Shown here one piece after another: positions 7,655 through 15,675 of a DNA stretch of 64,000 nt. The stretch is taken from positions 114,428 to 178,427 of the forward strand of contig CALDYU010000006.1 of NCBI GenBank assembly GCA_937944485.1. The letters run 5' to 3'. This DNA comes from an uncultured Flavobacteriaceae bacterium (lineage in GTDB: Bacteria > Bacteroidota > Bacteroidia > Flavobacteriales > Flavobacteriaceae). A program made the position numbers and the translations under genes. Position 1 is the stretch's first letter, and every line of letters starts with the position of its first letter. The notes below the pieces were generated by a model that saw only the letters and a list, made by a program, of their open reading frames with translations, did no database searches and was not told the DNA's origin.

Positions 7655-8899
7655 ATGAATAAAAAGAAAATCCTATATATAGGCATTCCGATTCTCGTTC
7701 TTATTCTTGGCTATTTCTTTTTAAGACCAAATGAAGATGAAGATGTTACTATAACCGCTGAAGTAGTTCAAGGCGAATTTTTAAACGAAGTTATCATTTC
7801 AGGAGAGGCGCAATCAACAAGCTTGAAAAACATTGATGGCCCTGCGAATCTGCGTAAATTCAGATTGAACAATATTAAAATTCAAGATTTAATCCCTGAA
7901 GGTACTGTAGTAAAAGCAGGCGACTATGTTGGAAAATTAGACCCTTCATCCGTCAATGAACAAATTTTAGATGCCAATCTAAATCTAGAAACAGCACAGT
8001 CAAAATTCACCCAAGAACAACTCGATACTACATTAACTTTAAAGCAAGAACGTACTGCTATAAAGGATATTCAGTTCAATATGGAAGAAGATAAACTCGA
8101 ACTTAAACAGTCTATCTATGAATCACCCGTAACCATAAAACAGTTAGAAATTAAAATAGAACGTGCAGAAAGAGATTTGAAAGAACGCAAAGAAGATTAT
8201 GAAATTAAAAAGCGAAAAGCGATCGCTAAGATGGTTGAAGTGGGTACTGAAGTTTCGAAAATCAGAAAAAAGTTAGATGGTCTTATCGAATTGCAAGCTT
8301 CTTTCACTATTCATTCTGATGCTAGTGGTATGGTTACTTACGCCAAAAATTGGGATGGAAGTAAAAAGAAAGTAGGTTCAGATATTAGCCCTTGGAATTT
8401 AACCATAGCTACCCTGCCTGATTTAACTAAAATGGAATCTAAAACCTATTCTAATGAAGTAGACATTCGAAAAATTAAAAAAGATCAAAAAGTTACAGTT
8501 GGCTTTGACGCTTTTCCCGATATTACTATAGATGGGGTCATCACAAGTGTTGCCAATGTTGGTGAAAAGAAAAGAGGTTCTGATATTAAACTTTTTCAAG
8601 TGCTTATAAAGTTCAATGAAACCAATGAAAATATTAGGCCCGGGATGACTACTTCAAATAGAATTCTTATTGGAAAACAAGAAGATGTCTTAATGATTCC
8701 GCTTGAAGCAGTATTTACCAAAGATTCTATTAGTTACGTGTATAAAGATTCTGGATTTTCAATTGACAAAAAGCAAATTGAATTAGGCGAATCAAACGAA
8801 GATGTAGTTATCGTTACGAAAGGTTTGAACGCCAAAGATGTGGTTTATCTCAGCAAACCTGCGGGATTGGATGACAAAAATATCGCTGAACTCAGATAA
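7655..8899 (+). CDS. HlyD/MacA-type periplasmic adaptor of an export system
   Basis: The 414-residue protein has an N-terminal membrane anchor (ILYIGIPILVLILGYFFL, residues 6-23), a split lipoyl/barrel-sandwich region (about 55-100 and 215-240), a long charged coiled coil (about 105-205, rich in E, K and R), a beta-barrel (FDAFPDITIDGVITSVANVG) and a membrane-proximal domain. This is the membrane-fusion subunit that joins an inner-membrane ABC permease to a TolC channel. It is first in a three-gene operon: the permease follows 6 bases later, then the TolC-like gene. Substrate unknown; macrolide-like compounds or peptides are the usual guesses for MacAB-like systems. Confidence 0.9.
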   Translation: MNKKKILYIGIPILVLILGYFFLRPNEDEDVTITAEVVQGEFLNEVIISGEAQSTSLKNIDGPANLRKFRLNNIKIQDLIPEGTVVKAGDYVGKLDPSSVNEQILDANLNLETAQSKFTQEQLDTTLTLKQERTAIKDIQFNMEEDKLELKQSIYESPVTIKQLEIKIERAERDLKERKEDYEIKKRKAIAKMVEVGTEVSKIRKKLDGLIELQASFTIHSDASGMVTYAKNWDGSKKKVGSDISPWNLTIATLPDLTKMESKTYSNEVDIRKIKKDQKVTVGFDAFPDITIDGVITSVANVGEKKRGSDIKLFQVLIKFNETNENIRPGMTTSNRILIGKQEDVLMIPLEAVFTKDSISYVYKDSGFSIDKKQIELGESNEDVVIVTKGLNAKDVVYLSKPAGLDDKNIAELR

Positions 8900-8905
8900 G
8901 TCTTC

Positions 8906-10279
8906 ATGATAGATAAAATTCTCTTAGAGACTATAAAATCAAACTTCACCGAAGCCATTCGGGTAATTTCTGCAAACAAAATTCGTACTTTTTTAACCGC
9001 ATTAGGTATCATCTTCGGAGTTGCTGCGGTCATTACCATGTTAGCCATTGGTAAGGGAGCAGAAAAAGAAATTCTTTCGCAGCTAGCACTAGTTGGGGTA
9101 AATAATATTGTAGTAACGCCAATTCCTGATGATCCTGATGAGAATGATACTAGTGAAGAGGAAGAAGGTGGGGCAACCGAGACCATTCGTTTTTCTAAAG
9201 GACTCGATTTACAAGACGTTGCCAGTATTCGAAAAAATATTCCTACGGTAAAGCAGCTGAGTCCCGAAATTATTTTAGAAACGTATATGATTAAAAAGGG
9301 AAGGCAGAGTCCAGTTAAACTAATTGGTGTGACCAATTCTTTTTTTGAAACTGCAAATATAAATATTGGTCAAGGTAAAAGTTTTACTAAGATTCAATTA
9401 CGAAGTGCCCAACCCGTGTGCATCATTGGGGAGAAAGTAGCCAAGAAACTATTTACGGGTGAAAATGCCATTGGCAAGCAGATCAAAGTAAAAGATGTAT
9501 GGTTAAAAGTTATTGGTATCATTGAAGAGAAACTTATCTCACAAACCGCTCAAGAGAATTTAGGCATTCGTGATTTGAATCAAGATATTTATATCCCAAT
9601 TAAGACTTTCTTGGTGCGTTATAAAGATCGGAAAATTGTCAGCGATCAGCCTTTAGATTTAGGTAGCGGTATGATTATTTTCGGTGGAAACGATAATGGC
9701 CCGAAGAAAAGAAAGCCTCGTGGCAATTATCATCAAATAGATAAACTAACCGTTCAGGTCAATAATTCAAACGAGCTGAAAGCAACCGCGGAAGTTATTA
9801 GTAAAATGTTACAGCGCAAGCATAACGGCATGCTCGATTTTGAAATTACCATCCCCATTAATCTCTTAAAGCAACAACAGAAAACAAAACAAATATTCAA
9901 CATTGTATTAAGTATCATTGCCGGAATTTCTTTATTGATTGGTGGTATTGGTATTATGAATATTATGCTAGCTTCTATCTTAGAACGCACTAAAGAAATT
10001 GGCATTATTAAAGCGATTGGTGCAACCAAACAAGATATCATATTGCAGTTTTTGTCTGAGTCGATATTAATTAGTTTAAGTGGTGGCATAATAGGATGTA
10101 TTCTTGGCATTGTGGCCTCTTACGTGCTAGAAGTCGCTACCGATATTGAAACTATTGTTTCTTTTGGTTCTATTGTATTATCATTTCTGGTTGCAACCTT
10201 TATTGGACTCATTTTCGGAGTTTTACCAGCAAAATCTGCAGCAAACAAAAATCCTATCGAAGCTATTAGACATGAGTAA
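8906..10279 (+). CDS. MacB-type ABC transporter permease without ATPase domain
   Basis: This 457-residue protein has one N-terminal membrane helix (FLTALGIIFGVAAVITMLAI, residues 29-48), a large periplasmic MacB_PCD domain (about 55-320) and the FtsX domain with three helices at the C-terminus (IGGIGIMNIMLASILERTKE, then two more helices), ending NKNPIEAIRHE. Full-length MacB carries an N-terminal ATPase; here it is absent, and no separate ATP-binding gene lies in the cluster. The permease therefore needs an ATPase encoded elsewhere. It lies between the adaptor and the TolC-like gene, and its stop overlaps an ATG of the latter's frame. Confidence 0.9.
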   Translation: MIDKILLETIKSNFTEAIRVISANKIRTFLTALGIIFGVAAVITMLAIGKGAEKEILSQLALVGVNNIVVTPIPDDPDENDTSEEEEGGATETIRFSKGLDLQDVASIRKNIPTVKQLSPEIILETYMIKKGRQSPVKLIGVTNSFFETANINIGQGKSFTKIQLRSAQPVCIIGEKVAKKLFTGENAIGKQIKVKDVWLKVIGIIEEKLISQTAQENLGIRDLNQDIYIPIKTFLVRYKDRKIVSDQPLDLGSGMIIFGGNDNGPKKRKPRGNYHQIDKLTVQVNNSNELKATAEVISKMLQRKHNGMLDFEITIPINLLKQQQKTKQIFNIVLSIIAGISLLIGGIGIMNIMLASILERTKEIGIIKAIGATKQDIILQFLSESILISLSGGIIGCILGIVASYVLEVATDIETIVSFGSIVLSFLVATFIGLIFGVLPAKSAANKNPIEAIRHE

Positions 10280-10325
10280 ACACCATCTAAAAAAATATCC
10301 TAGGTGGTTGCTAAAAATGAACACT

Positions 10326-11786
10326 ATGCAAAAACAGTTATTTTTTATTTTCCTCTTCGTTACTATTATTGGTAATAGTCAATCGCAAAAAATAAAATTG
10401 ACAGAGGCTATTAAAATAGCTCAAAAAAAATCACCACAATATGTAAGAGCTCTGAATACCTACCAAGCTGGTTATTGGCGCTACCGAAACTACGTGGCCG
10501 ATTTTCTACCTCAGTTAAGTTTAAGGGCCACCCTACCCGAATACTCGAATTCTATCCGAAGAATTACGAATGATGAAGGACAAGATATTTTCGTACAACA
10601 GAATCAATCGATAATTGATGCCACCCTTAGCCTTCAACAAAAGGTACCGTATACAGGTGGAGCTTTTGCCATCAATAGCCGCTTAGAACGGGTAGATCGC
10701 TTCGGAGATTCTCGAAATACCAATTATTCGTTAATCCCTTTTTCCATCAGTTACTTTCAAAATTCACTATTCTATAATCCGTATAAATGGGATCGTCAAA
10801 TAGAACCGTTACGTTATGAAGAATCGAAACGTACGATTATTGAGAATATGGAAGAAATTTCGCTAACTACGTGCCTACGCTATTTTGGTTTATTGAAAGC
10901 CCAAGTTAGTTTAGATATTGCGAAGAAAAATTTATCAAATCAAGATACCCTGCTCCAGATTACAAAGGGGAGGTATAAAATTGGAAAAATCGCAGAAAAT
11001 GAATTATTGCAAATCGAGCTAAGTCATTTAAGTTCAAAAAATAATGTGACTACCAATACCATTCTCTTAAAAAAAACATCTCAAGACCTTGCACGTTTTC
11101 TAGAACTAGATACTGAAGCAATAGAATTAGAGGTGCCGGAGAGGCTTTCTGATTTTGCAGTCGATATTGATAAAGCCCTTCAAGAAGCGGAAACCAACAG
11201 AAAATCAGTGATTGAATTTAGGCGACGGCGCCTTGAGGCCGAAAAAAGATTAGCCGAAGTAAAAGGTAGTAACCGATTGGAACTAGATGTGCGGGCGAAT
11301 TTCGGACTCAACAGACGCGCTGATGAATATAGTGCGCTCTTTCAAGACTATGACCAACAACAAAATATTTCTTTGAGCGTAGGTATTCCCATATTTGATT
11401 GGGGTGTTTCTAAATCAAGGCGTAAAATGGCAGAAGCAGATTTAAGCTTGGTTGAAAATACTATTGAACAAGAAAAACAGGCTTTCGAACAAGAAATATT
11501 TCTACATACCCTGAATTGGTCAAGCCAAAGAGATTTCTTAGCAACTGCTGAAAAAGCACAAGAAATTGCACTCAAACGCTATGAAATCACTAAAAAAAGA
11601 TACGTTTTAGGTAAAATTACGATTACAGACTTGAATATTGCGCAGCAAGAAAAGGATAAAGCTGTTTTCGATTACTTGAACTCTTTGCAAAAATTTTGGG
11701 TAGACTACTACACCTTACGCAGGTTAACCCTCTATGACTTTATAGAAGACGAAAAAATTACCATTGAAGACATTGTTTTTGATTGA
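10326..11786 (+). CDS. TolC family outer-membrane efflux protein
   Basis: From ATG 10326 the product is 486 residues with signal peptide MQKQLFFIFLFVTIIGNSQS. ATGs at 10317 and 10272 are also in frame; the last overlaps the permease stop and would put about 18 extra residues before the signal. The body has the long TolC helices and the two structural repeats: LTEAIKIAQKKSPQYVRALN at the start and YSALFQDYDQQQNISLSVGI, PIFDWGVSKSRR (the typical P.fdwG repeat) near residue 350. It forms the outer-membrane duct of the exporter encoded just upstream. Confidence 0.9.
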   Translation: MQKQLFFIFLFVTIIGNSQSQKIKLTEAIKIAQKKSPQYVRALNTYQAGYWRYRNYVADFLPQLSLRATLPEYSNSIRRITNDEGQDIFVQQNQSIIDATLSLQQKVPYTGGAFAINSRLERVDRFGDSRNTNYSLIPFSISYFQNSLFYNPYKWDRQIEPLRYEESKRTIIENMEEISLTTCLRYFGLLKAQVSLDIAKKNLSNQDTLLQITKGRYKIGKIAENELLQIELSHLSSKNNVTTNTILLKKTSQDLARFLELDTEAIELEVPERLSDFAVDIDKALQEAETNRKSVIEFRRRRLEAEKRLAEVKGSNRLELDVRANFGLNRRADEYSALFQDYDQQQNISLSVGIPIFDWGVSKSRRKMAEADLSLVENTIEQEKQAFEQEIFLHTLNWSSQRDFLATAEKAQEIALKRYEITKKRYVLGKITITDLNIAQQEKDKAVFDYLNSLQKFWVDYYTLRRLTLYDFIEDEKITIEDIVFD

Positions 11787-11817
11787 AAGTAGCCTGACAT
11801 TTAGATAGAGTTTATCG

Positions 11818-11850
11818 ATAGTTTTTATTATTTTTATATCTCAAAACTAT
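11818..11850. promoter_or_regulatory. Inverted repeat ahead of oxyR
   Basis: ATAGTTTT (11818-11825) and AAAACTAT (11843-11850) are perfect 8-base arms 17 bases apart, ending 4 bases before the oxyR ATG. It could be a self-regulatory OxyR site or a chance AT-rich pair. Confidence 0.3.
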
Positions 11851-11854
11851 TGCA

Positions 11855-12796
11855 ATGACAATCACCCAATTACAGTATGTACTCGCTGTAGCAGAGTATC
11901 AAAATTTCACCTTGGCTGCTCAAAAGAGCTTTGTTACACAGCCAACCTTAAGTATGCAAGTCCAAAAATTAGAAGATGAACTTGATGTTTTAATTTTTGA
12001 CCGAAGTAAAAAACCAATTGCTGTTACTGAAGTTGGAAAAAAGATTGTTGCCCAAGCGAAAAACATAGTAAACGAAGCCTCTCGTATTGTAGATATTGTT
12101 GACCAAGAGAAAGGATTTATAGGGGGTGATTTCACCCTAGGTATTATCCCTACAATAATGCCTACGCTTCTTCCAATGTTCTTAAAAACATTCATAAGAA
12201 AATACCCTAAGGTAAATTTGATTATTAAGGAGCAAAGTACGGAAACGCTTATTCGCAACCTACAAGATAATCACATTGATGCAGCAATCGCCGCTACCCC
12301 GTTAGAGATTGAATTTATCAAAGAACGGCCTTTATATTACGAACCTTTTGTGGGGTATATACCAAGAAATCACAGGCTTAGGGATGTTCAGAATTTAAAA
12401 CCTCAAGATTTAGATGTTTCAGATGTTTTGTTATTACAAGATGGGCATTGTTTTAGAGACGGTGTGATTAATTTATGTAAAGCATCTAAAGATGTGAACG
12501 AAGAACATTTTCAATTACAGAGTGGTAGTTTCGAAACATTGGTTAATCTTGCGGATGAAGATTTAGGTATGACCTTATTGCCCTATTTAAATACCTTAGA
12601 ACTAGACGATAGTAAGAAGAAAAACTTAAAACATTTTGACAATCCGCCTCCAGCGCGTGAGGTAAGTCTGATTTATCATAAAAACGAACTTAAAATACAA
12701 ATTACGGAAGCCTTAATTGATGTGATTGCTAGTATCGTTAGAGGTGCAATTGCTTTTCAAGATGTGAAGATAATTAGCCCATTGAATCAAAAGTAA
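11855..12796 (+). CDS. oxyR: Hydrogen-peroxide sensing LysR-type regulator OxyR
   Basis: The 313-residue protein has the LysR helix-turn-helix (residues 1-60, AAQKSFVTQPTLSMQVQKLE) and a substrate-like effector domain. The redox pair is exactly at the positions known from Escherichia coli OxyR: Cys199 and Cys208 in DGHCFRDGVINLC. Peroxide oxidation forms a disulfide between them and switches on catalase and peroxiredoxin genes. No catalase is beside it here; it is a single gene followed by a strong terminator, 68 bases downstream of the TolC-like gene. Confidence 0.95.
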   Translation: MTITQLQYVLAVAEYQNFTLAAQKSFVTQPTLSMQVQKLEDELDVLIFDRSKKPIAVTEVGKKIVAQAKNIVNEASRIVDIVDQEKGFIGGDFTLGIIPTIMPTLLPMFLKTFIRKYPKVNLIIKEQSTETLIRNLQDNHIDAAIAATPLEIEFIKERPLYYEPFVGYIPRNHRLRDVQNLKPQDLDVSDVLLLQDGHCFRDGVINLCKASKDVNEEHFQLQSGSFETLVNLADEDLGMTLLPYLNTLELDDSKKKNLKHFDNPPPAREVSLIYHKNELKIQITEALIDVIASIVRGAIAFQDVKIISPLNQK

Positions 12797-12823
12797 AAAC
12801 CCTGACCAAATGGTCAGGGTTTT
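12796..12823. terminator. Bidirectional terminator between oxyR and a convergent small gene
   Basis: AAAACCCTGACCA-AA-TGGTCAGGGTTTT is a perfect 13-bp stem with short loop and T-runs on both strands, serving both converging genes. Confidence 0.9.
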
Positions 12824-12825
12824 CG

Positions 12826-13023
12826 TTATGCTTTTAAATAAATTAAACTTTGTTGTAATTCTGGTTTATCAGTTATGAATTGATGTAACCAGTCTTTCAA
12901 TTCTTCGATCTCATCTGGTAATAAATTTGATATCGCTTTTTGAAGTTCTTTGCAAAAAAGCTTCGTATCGAAGCTCACTTTTTTGAGTACAGTTTTAGTA
13001 TACTCAAGCATCGCTCTAGCCAT
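12826..13023 (-). CDS. Small conserved flavobacterial protein
   Basis: A 65-residue soluble protein, MARAMLEYTKTVLKKVSFDT then LFCKELQKAISNLLPDEIEE and LKDWLHQFITDKPELQQSLI. It is amphipathic alpha-helical. Proteins with this MLEYTKTVL.KVSFD..LF.KEL pattern are common as single genes in Bacteroidetes and have no assigned role, as far as I can recall. The reading frame has good codon use and is bounded by the shared terminator, so it is likely real. It has no signal peptide or membrane segment. Confidence 0.8.
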   Translation of the reverse strand: MARAMLEYTKTVLKKVSFDTKLFCKELQKAISNLLPDEIEELKDWLHQFITDKPELQQSLIYLKA

Positions 13024-13182
13024 ATTTCAAAATGTTTTTATTAGGTATTAAGGAACGTTGTTCACTGTTTAAAGTTAAACAGAAAAGCATATATAATGTT
13101 GCTTCAACTCTGTTAAAAAAAAATAAATTAGTGTTAAAAGAAGACATTCATTAAACAAGTTTTATTTCATACTTTTAAATGC

Positions 13183-14448
13183 ATGAAAAATGTACTTATA
13201 CTTATCTTGTTCTTCTCCCTTTTAGTAGGGTGTGTAGGTACCAAAAGCAGTATTAAAAAAAGTACCCACAAGGTCTTTGATACTGCATTTTATAAGAATC
13301 AATTTACTGGGTTTTTAGTGATCGATGCTCAAAACAACGATACACTGTTCAATTTTAACGGTGAAAAGTACTTCACCCCTGCAAGCAATACAAAAATAGT
13401 CACCTTGTACAGTGCCTCAGAATTATTGATGGATAGTATTCCCGCCTTAAAGTATGTAAAACAAAATGATACACTTTATATGGAGGGTACGGGAGACCCC
13501 ACCTTCTTACACCCATATTTTAAAAGCAATAAAGCCCTTTCATTTCTTAAAAAACATCAAAATATTACCCTCCATCTAAATAATAGTATTGATACGAAGT
13601 ACGGCCCAGGTTGGGCATGGGAAGATTATGCCTATTATTATCAGCCTGAAAAAGGGGCGTTCCCCTTGTACGGCAATGTGGTTACGATATCTCGAAACGA
13701 AGAATTACGAATTACACCGGCGCTATTCAGAGACTCCGTGTTTCAAACTAGCTCAATAAAAAACAGGAATCTTGAGTCGAACCATTTTTATTATGGGTCT
13801 TGGCGAAATGACACCTTAGAAATACCTTATCGCACCAGCGCGCTTTTAACAAAGACATTATTGGAGAATGAATTAAACAAAAAAATTCAAATTGTTGAGC
13901 GTATGCCTGACGCAAAAAAGGAAACCTTATTTGGCGTCTCTTCTGATACGGTTTACAAACACATGTTGCATGAAAGTGATAATTTTTTAGCAGATCAACT
14001 ACTTTTAGTCGCTTCGTCAACACTCTCAGACACCTTAAGTTCTAAAACCACTATTGATTACATGCTACAAAACCAACTGTCATCATTGCGACAACAACCC
14101 CGTTGGGTTGACGGATCAGGCTTGTCTCGCTATAATTTATTTACACCAGAATCAATAGTTGTAATACTGAAAAAACTCTATGACAAAATACCGTCGCAAC
14201 GCTTATTCGATTTATTTCCGACTGGTGGTGAAGGCACACTGAAGAATTGGTACGCAGGTAATCCGGAGCCTTATTTATATGCTAAAACAGGTAGTTTAGG
14301 TAACGTGCATAATATAAGTGGGTACCTACTGACAAAATCAGGCAAGGTATTGATCTTCAGTTTCATGAATAATCACTTTAGGCATCCTTCAAGTGAGGTC
14401 AAAAAACACATGCAACAGATCTTTGAAAATTTCAGAGACCATTACTAA
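13183..14448 (+). CDS. dacB: D-alanyl-D-alanine carboxypeptidase/endopeptidase, S13 (PBP4-type) lipoprotein
   Basis: A 421-residue protein with a lipoprotein signal (FFSLLVGCVG). The three penicillin-binding motifs are in order: SxxK as SNTK in TPASNTKIVTLYSA (near residue 70), SxN as SDN in HESDNFLADQ (near 265) and KTG in YAKTGSLG (near 368). The S13 family trims the peptide cross-links of peptidoglycan in the periplasm. It is slightly shorter than typical PBP4 (about 450-480), mostly in the inserted domain. Single gene, convergent with msrA. Confidence 0.85.
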   Translation: MKNVLILILFFSLLVGCVGTKSSIKKSTHKVFDTAFYKNQFTGFLVIDAQNNDTLFNFNGEKYFTPASNTKIVTLYSASELLMDSIPALKYVKQNDTLYMEGTGDPTFLHPYFKSNKALSFLKKHQNITLHLNNSIDTKYGPGWAWEDYAYYYQPEKGAFPLYGNVVTISRNEELRITPALFRDSVFQTSSIKNRNLESNHFYYGSWRNDTLEIPYRTSALLTKTLLENELNKKIQIVERMPDAKKETLFGVSSDTVYKHMLHESDNFLADQLLLVASSTLSDTLSSKTTIDYMLQNQLSSLRQQPRWVDGSGLSRYNLFTPESIVVILKKLYDKIPSQRLFDLFPTGGEGTLKNWYAGNPEPYLYAKTGSLGNVHNISGYLLTKSGKVLIFSFMNNHFRHPSSEVKKHMQQIFENFRDHY

Positions 14449-14467
14449 GCAATTCGAATAAAACCAA

Positions 14468-14968
14468 CTAGAGTTTATTGGGATCTGTAAGTTCACCAAA
14501 TTTATCAAGAAGCAGTTTTAATTTCGGATGAATATAGGTCTTGCAAAAAGGTTTTTCTTTATCAGAATAATAGTAGTTATGAAATTTCGAATCAGATGCT
14601 TTAAACTTTTTAAAAGGAAGTACTTCAGTAATCAAAGGTTTTTCAAAGGCTATTTGTAATTCCTTCAAAATTAATTTCGCTTCACGTTCCTCTTGTTTCG
14701 TAAACGAATAAATCGCAGAACGATATTTATCCCGCAGGGTATGTGCGGCTGCACTCTCATGGGTATGCAAATGAATTAATATGAGATCTTTCAACCCGAT
14801 GTTGTGTTCATCGAAATGTACAATTACGGCTTCCGAAAAGCTATTGTCTTTTCCTGCAGATGCAATAAAACCTTGTTCGACTTTGTGTACTCCAATTAAT
14901 GATTGAAATACCGCCTCGGTACACCAGTGACAACCCCCACCTAAGCCAATTTTACGATACATTCCCAT
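14468..14968 (-). CDS. msrA: Peptide methionine sulfoxide reductase A-like protein
   Basis: At 166 residues it fits MsrA. The catalytic motif near the N-terminus is GLGGGCHWCTEAVFQSLIGV, in place of the common GGCFWG; a second Cys three residues on is unusual. Later motifs are HLHTHESAAAHTL, RDKYRSAIY and a C-terminal FHNYYYSDKEKPFC with a further Cys that could act in resolving the disulfide. It reduces methionine-S-sulfoxide in oxidised proteins, thioredoxin-linked. ATG at 14962 is an equally possible start. In this window it lies near oxyR and upstream of a Nudix gene. Confidence 0.85.
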   Translation of the reverse strand: MGMYRKIGLGGGCHWCTEAVFQSLIGVHKVEQGFIASAGKDNSFSEAVIVHFDEHNIGLKDLILIHLHTHESAAAHTLRDKYRSAIYSFTKQEEREAKLILKELQIAFEKPLITEVLPFKKFKASDSKFHNYYYSDKEKPFCKTYIHPKLKLLLDKFGELTDPNKL

Positions 14969-14986
14969 AAATTAAATTAACTGCAA

Positions 14987-15559
14987 TTACGAAAGTAAAC
15001 CGTTAATCTGCGCATACTGCAATAACATTATCGTTTTAGCATCTTCAATGACACCAATGCGCATCAACCTTAAAGCTTCTTCAAAACTGTATTCTAATAC
15101 CTCAATATTTTCAGTTTCATCAACGGCCCCGCCCCCCTCGCCTAATTTCATACCATCTTCATAGGTGCCTACAAAAAAATAAAGAATCTCGGTTACTGAT
15201 CCTGGAGACATATAACATTGAAAAATTTTGCGAACTCCTCGAACAATATAGCCTGTTTCTTCTTCTACTTCCTTACGAATACAATCTTCAGGGTTATCAC
15301 CATCTAAAAGTCCTGCACAAGCTTCAATGACCATCCCATCTTTATTTCCATTTACATAGGTCGGCATGCGAAACTGACGTGTTAAAACAACGGTCCCCTT
15401 TTCTTTATTATATAACAAAATAGTTGCTCCGTTACCTCTATCGTAGGCTTCACGTTCTTGCGTTTCCCAACTACCATCTTCTTTGTGATACTCAAATTTG
15501 AATTTATTTAAGGTATACCAATTATCCGATAACAAGGTTTTTTCAATATTTCTAATCAT
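14987..15559 (-). CDS. nudK: Nudix hydrolase, NudK-like (GDP-mannose pyrophosphatase)
   Basis: The 190-residue protein starts MIRNIEKTLLSDNWYTLNKF, as NudK does. An ATG four codons upstream is possible. The Nudix box GLLDGDNPEDCIRKEVEEET follows the GX5EX7REUXEEXGU pattern (here with RKEVEEETGY). NudK splits GDP-mannose to mannose-1-phosphate and GMP; other nucleotide-diphosphate sugars are alternatives. It lies 18 bases upstream of the msrA gene on the same strand, so both are probably cotranscribed. Confidence 0.85.
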   Translation of the reverse strand: MIRNIEKTLLSDNWYTLNKFKFEYHKEDGSWETQEREAYDRGNGATILLYNKEKGTVVLTRQFRMPTYVNGNKDGMVIEACAGLLDGDNPEDCIRKEVEEETGYIVRGVRKIFQCYMSPGSVTEILYFFVGTYEDGMKLGEGGGAVDETENIEVLEYSFEEALRLMRIGVIEDAKTIMLLQYAQINGLLS

Positions 15560-15675
15560 TCCGTTTTTCAATTTGTAATTTTCTTTGATTATCTTTTAAA
15601 GATATAATTATTACAGCGACATTAGTAGTCTCATTATTATAAATATTGTGATTTAGAAACTTAAACACACGAGTT

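Noticed and set aside
9754..10110. 118-codon frame antisense to the MacB-type permease
   Set aside because: It lies fully within a strongly conserved gene on the other strand and has no recognisable motif.
10146..10325. N-terminal 60 residues of the longest TolC-frame
   Set aside because: They overlap the permease gene and precede the signal peptide; the signal fits a start at 10326.
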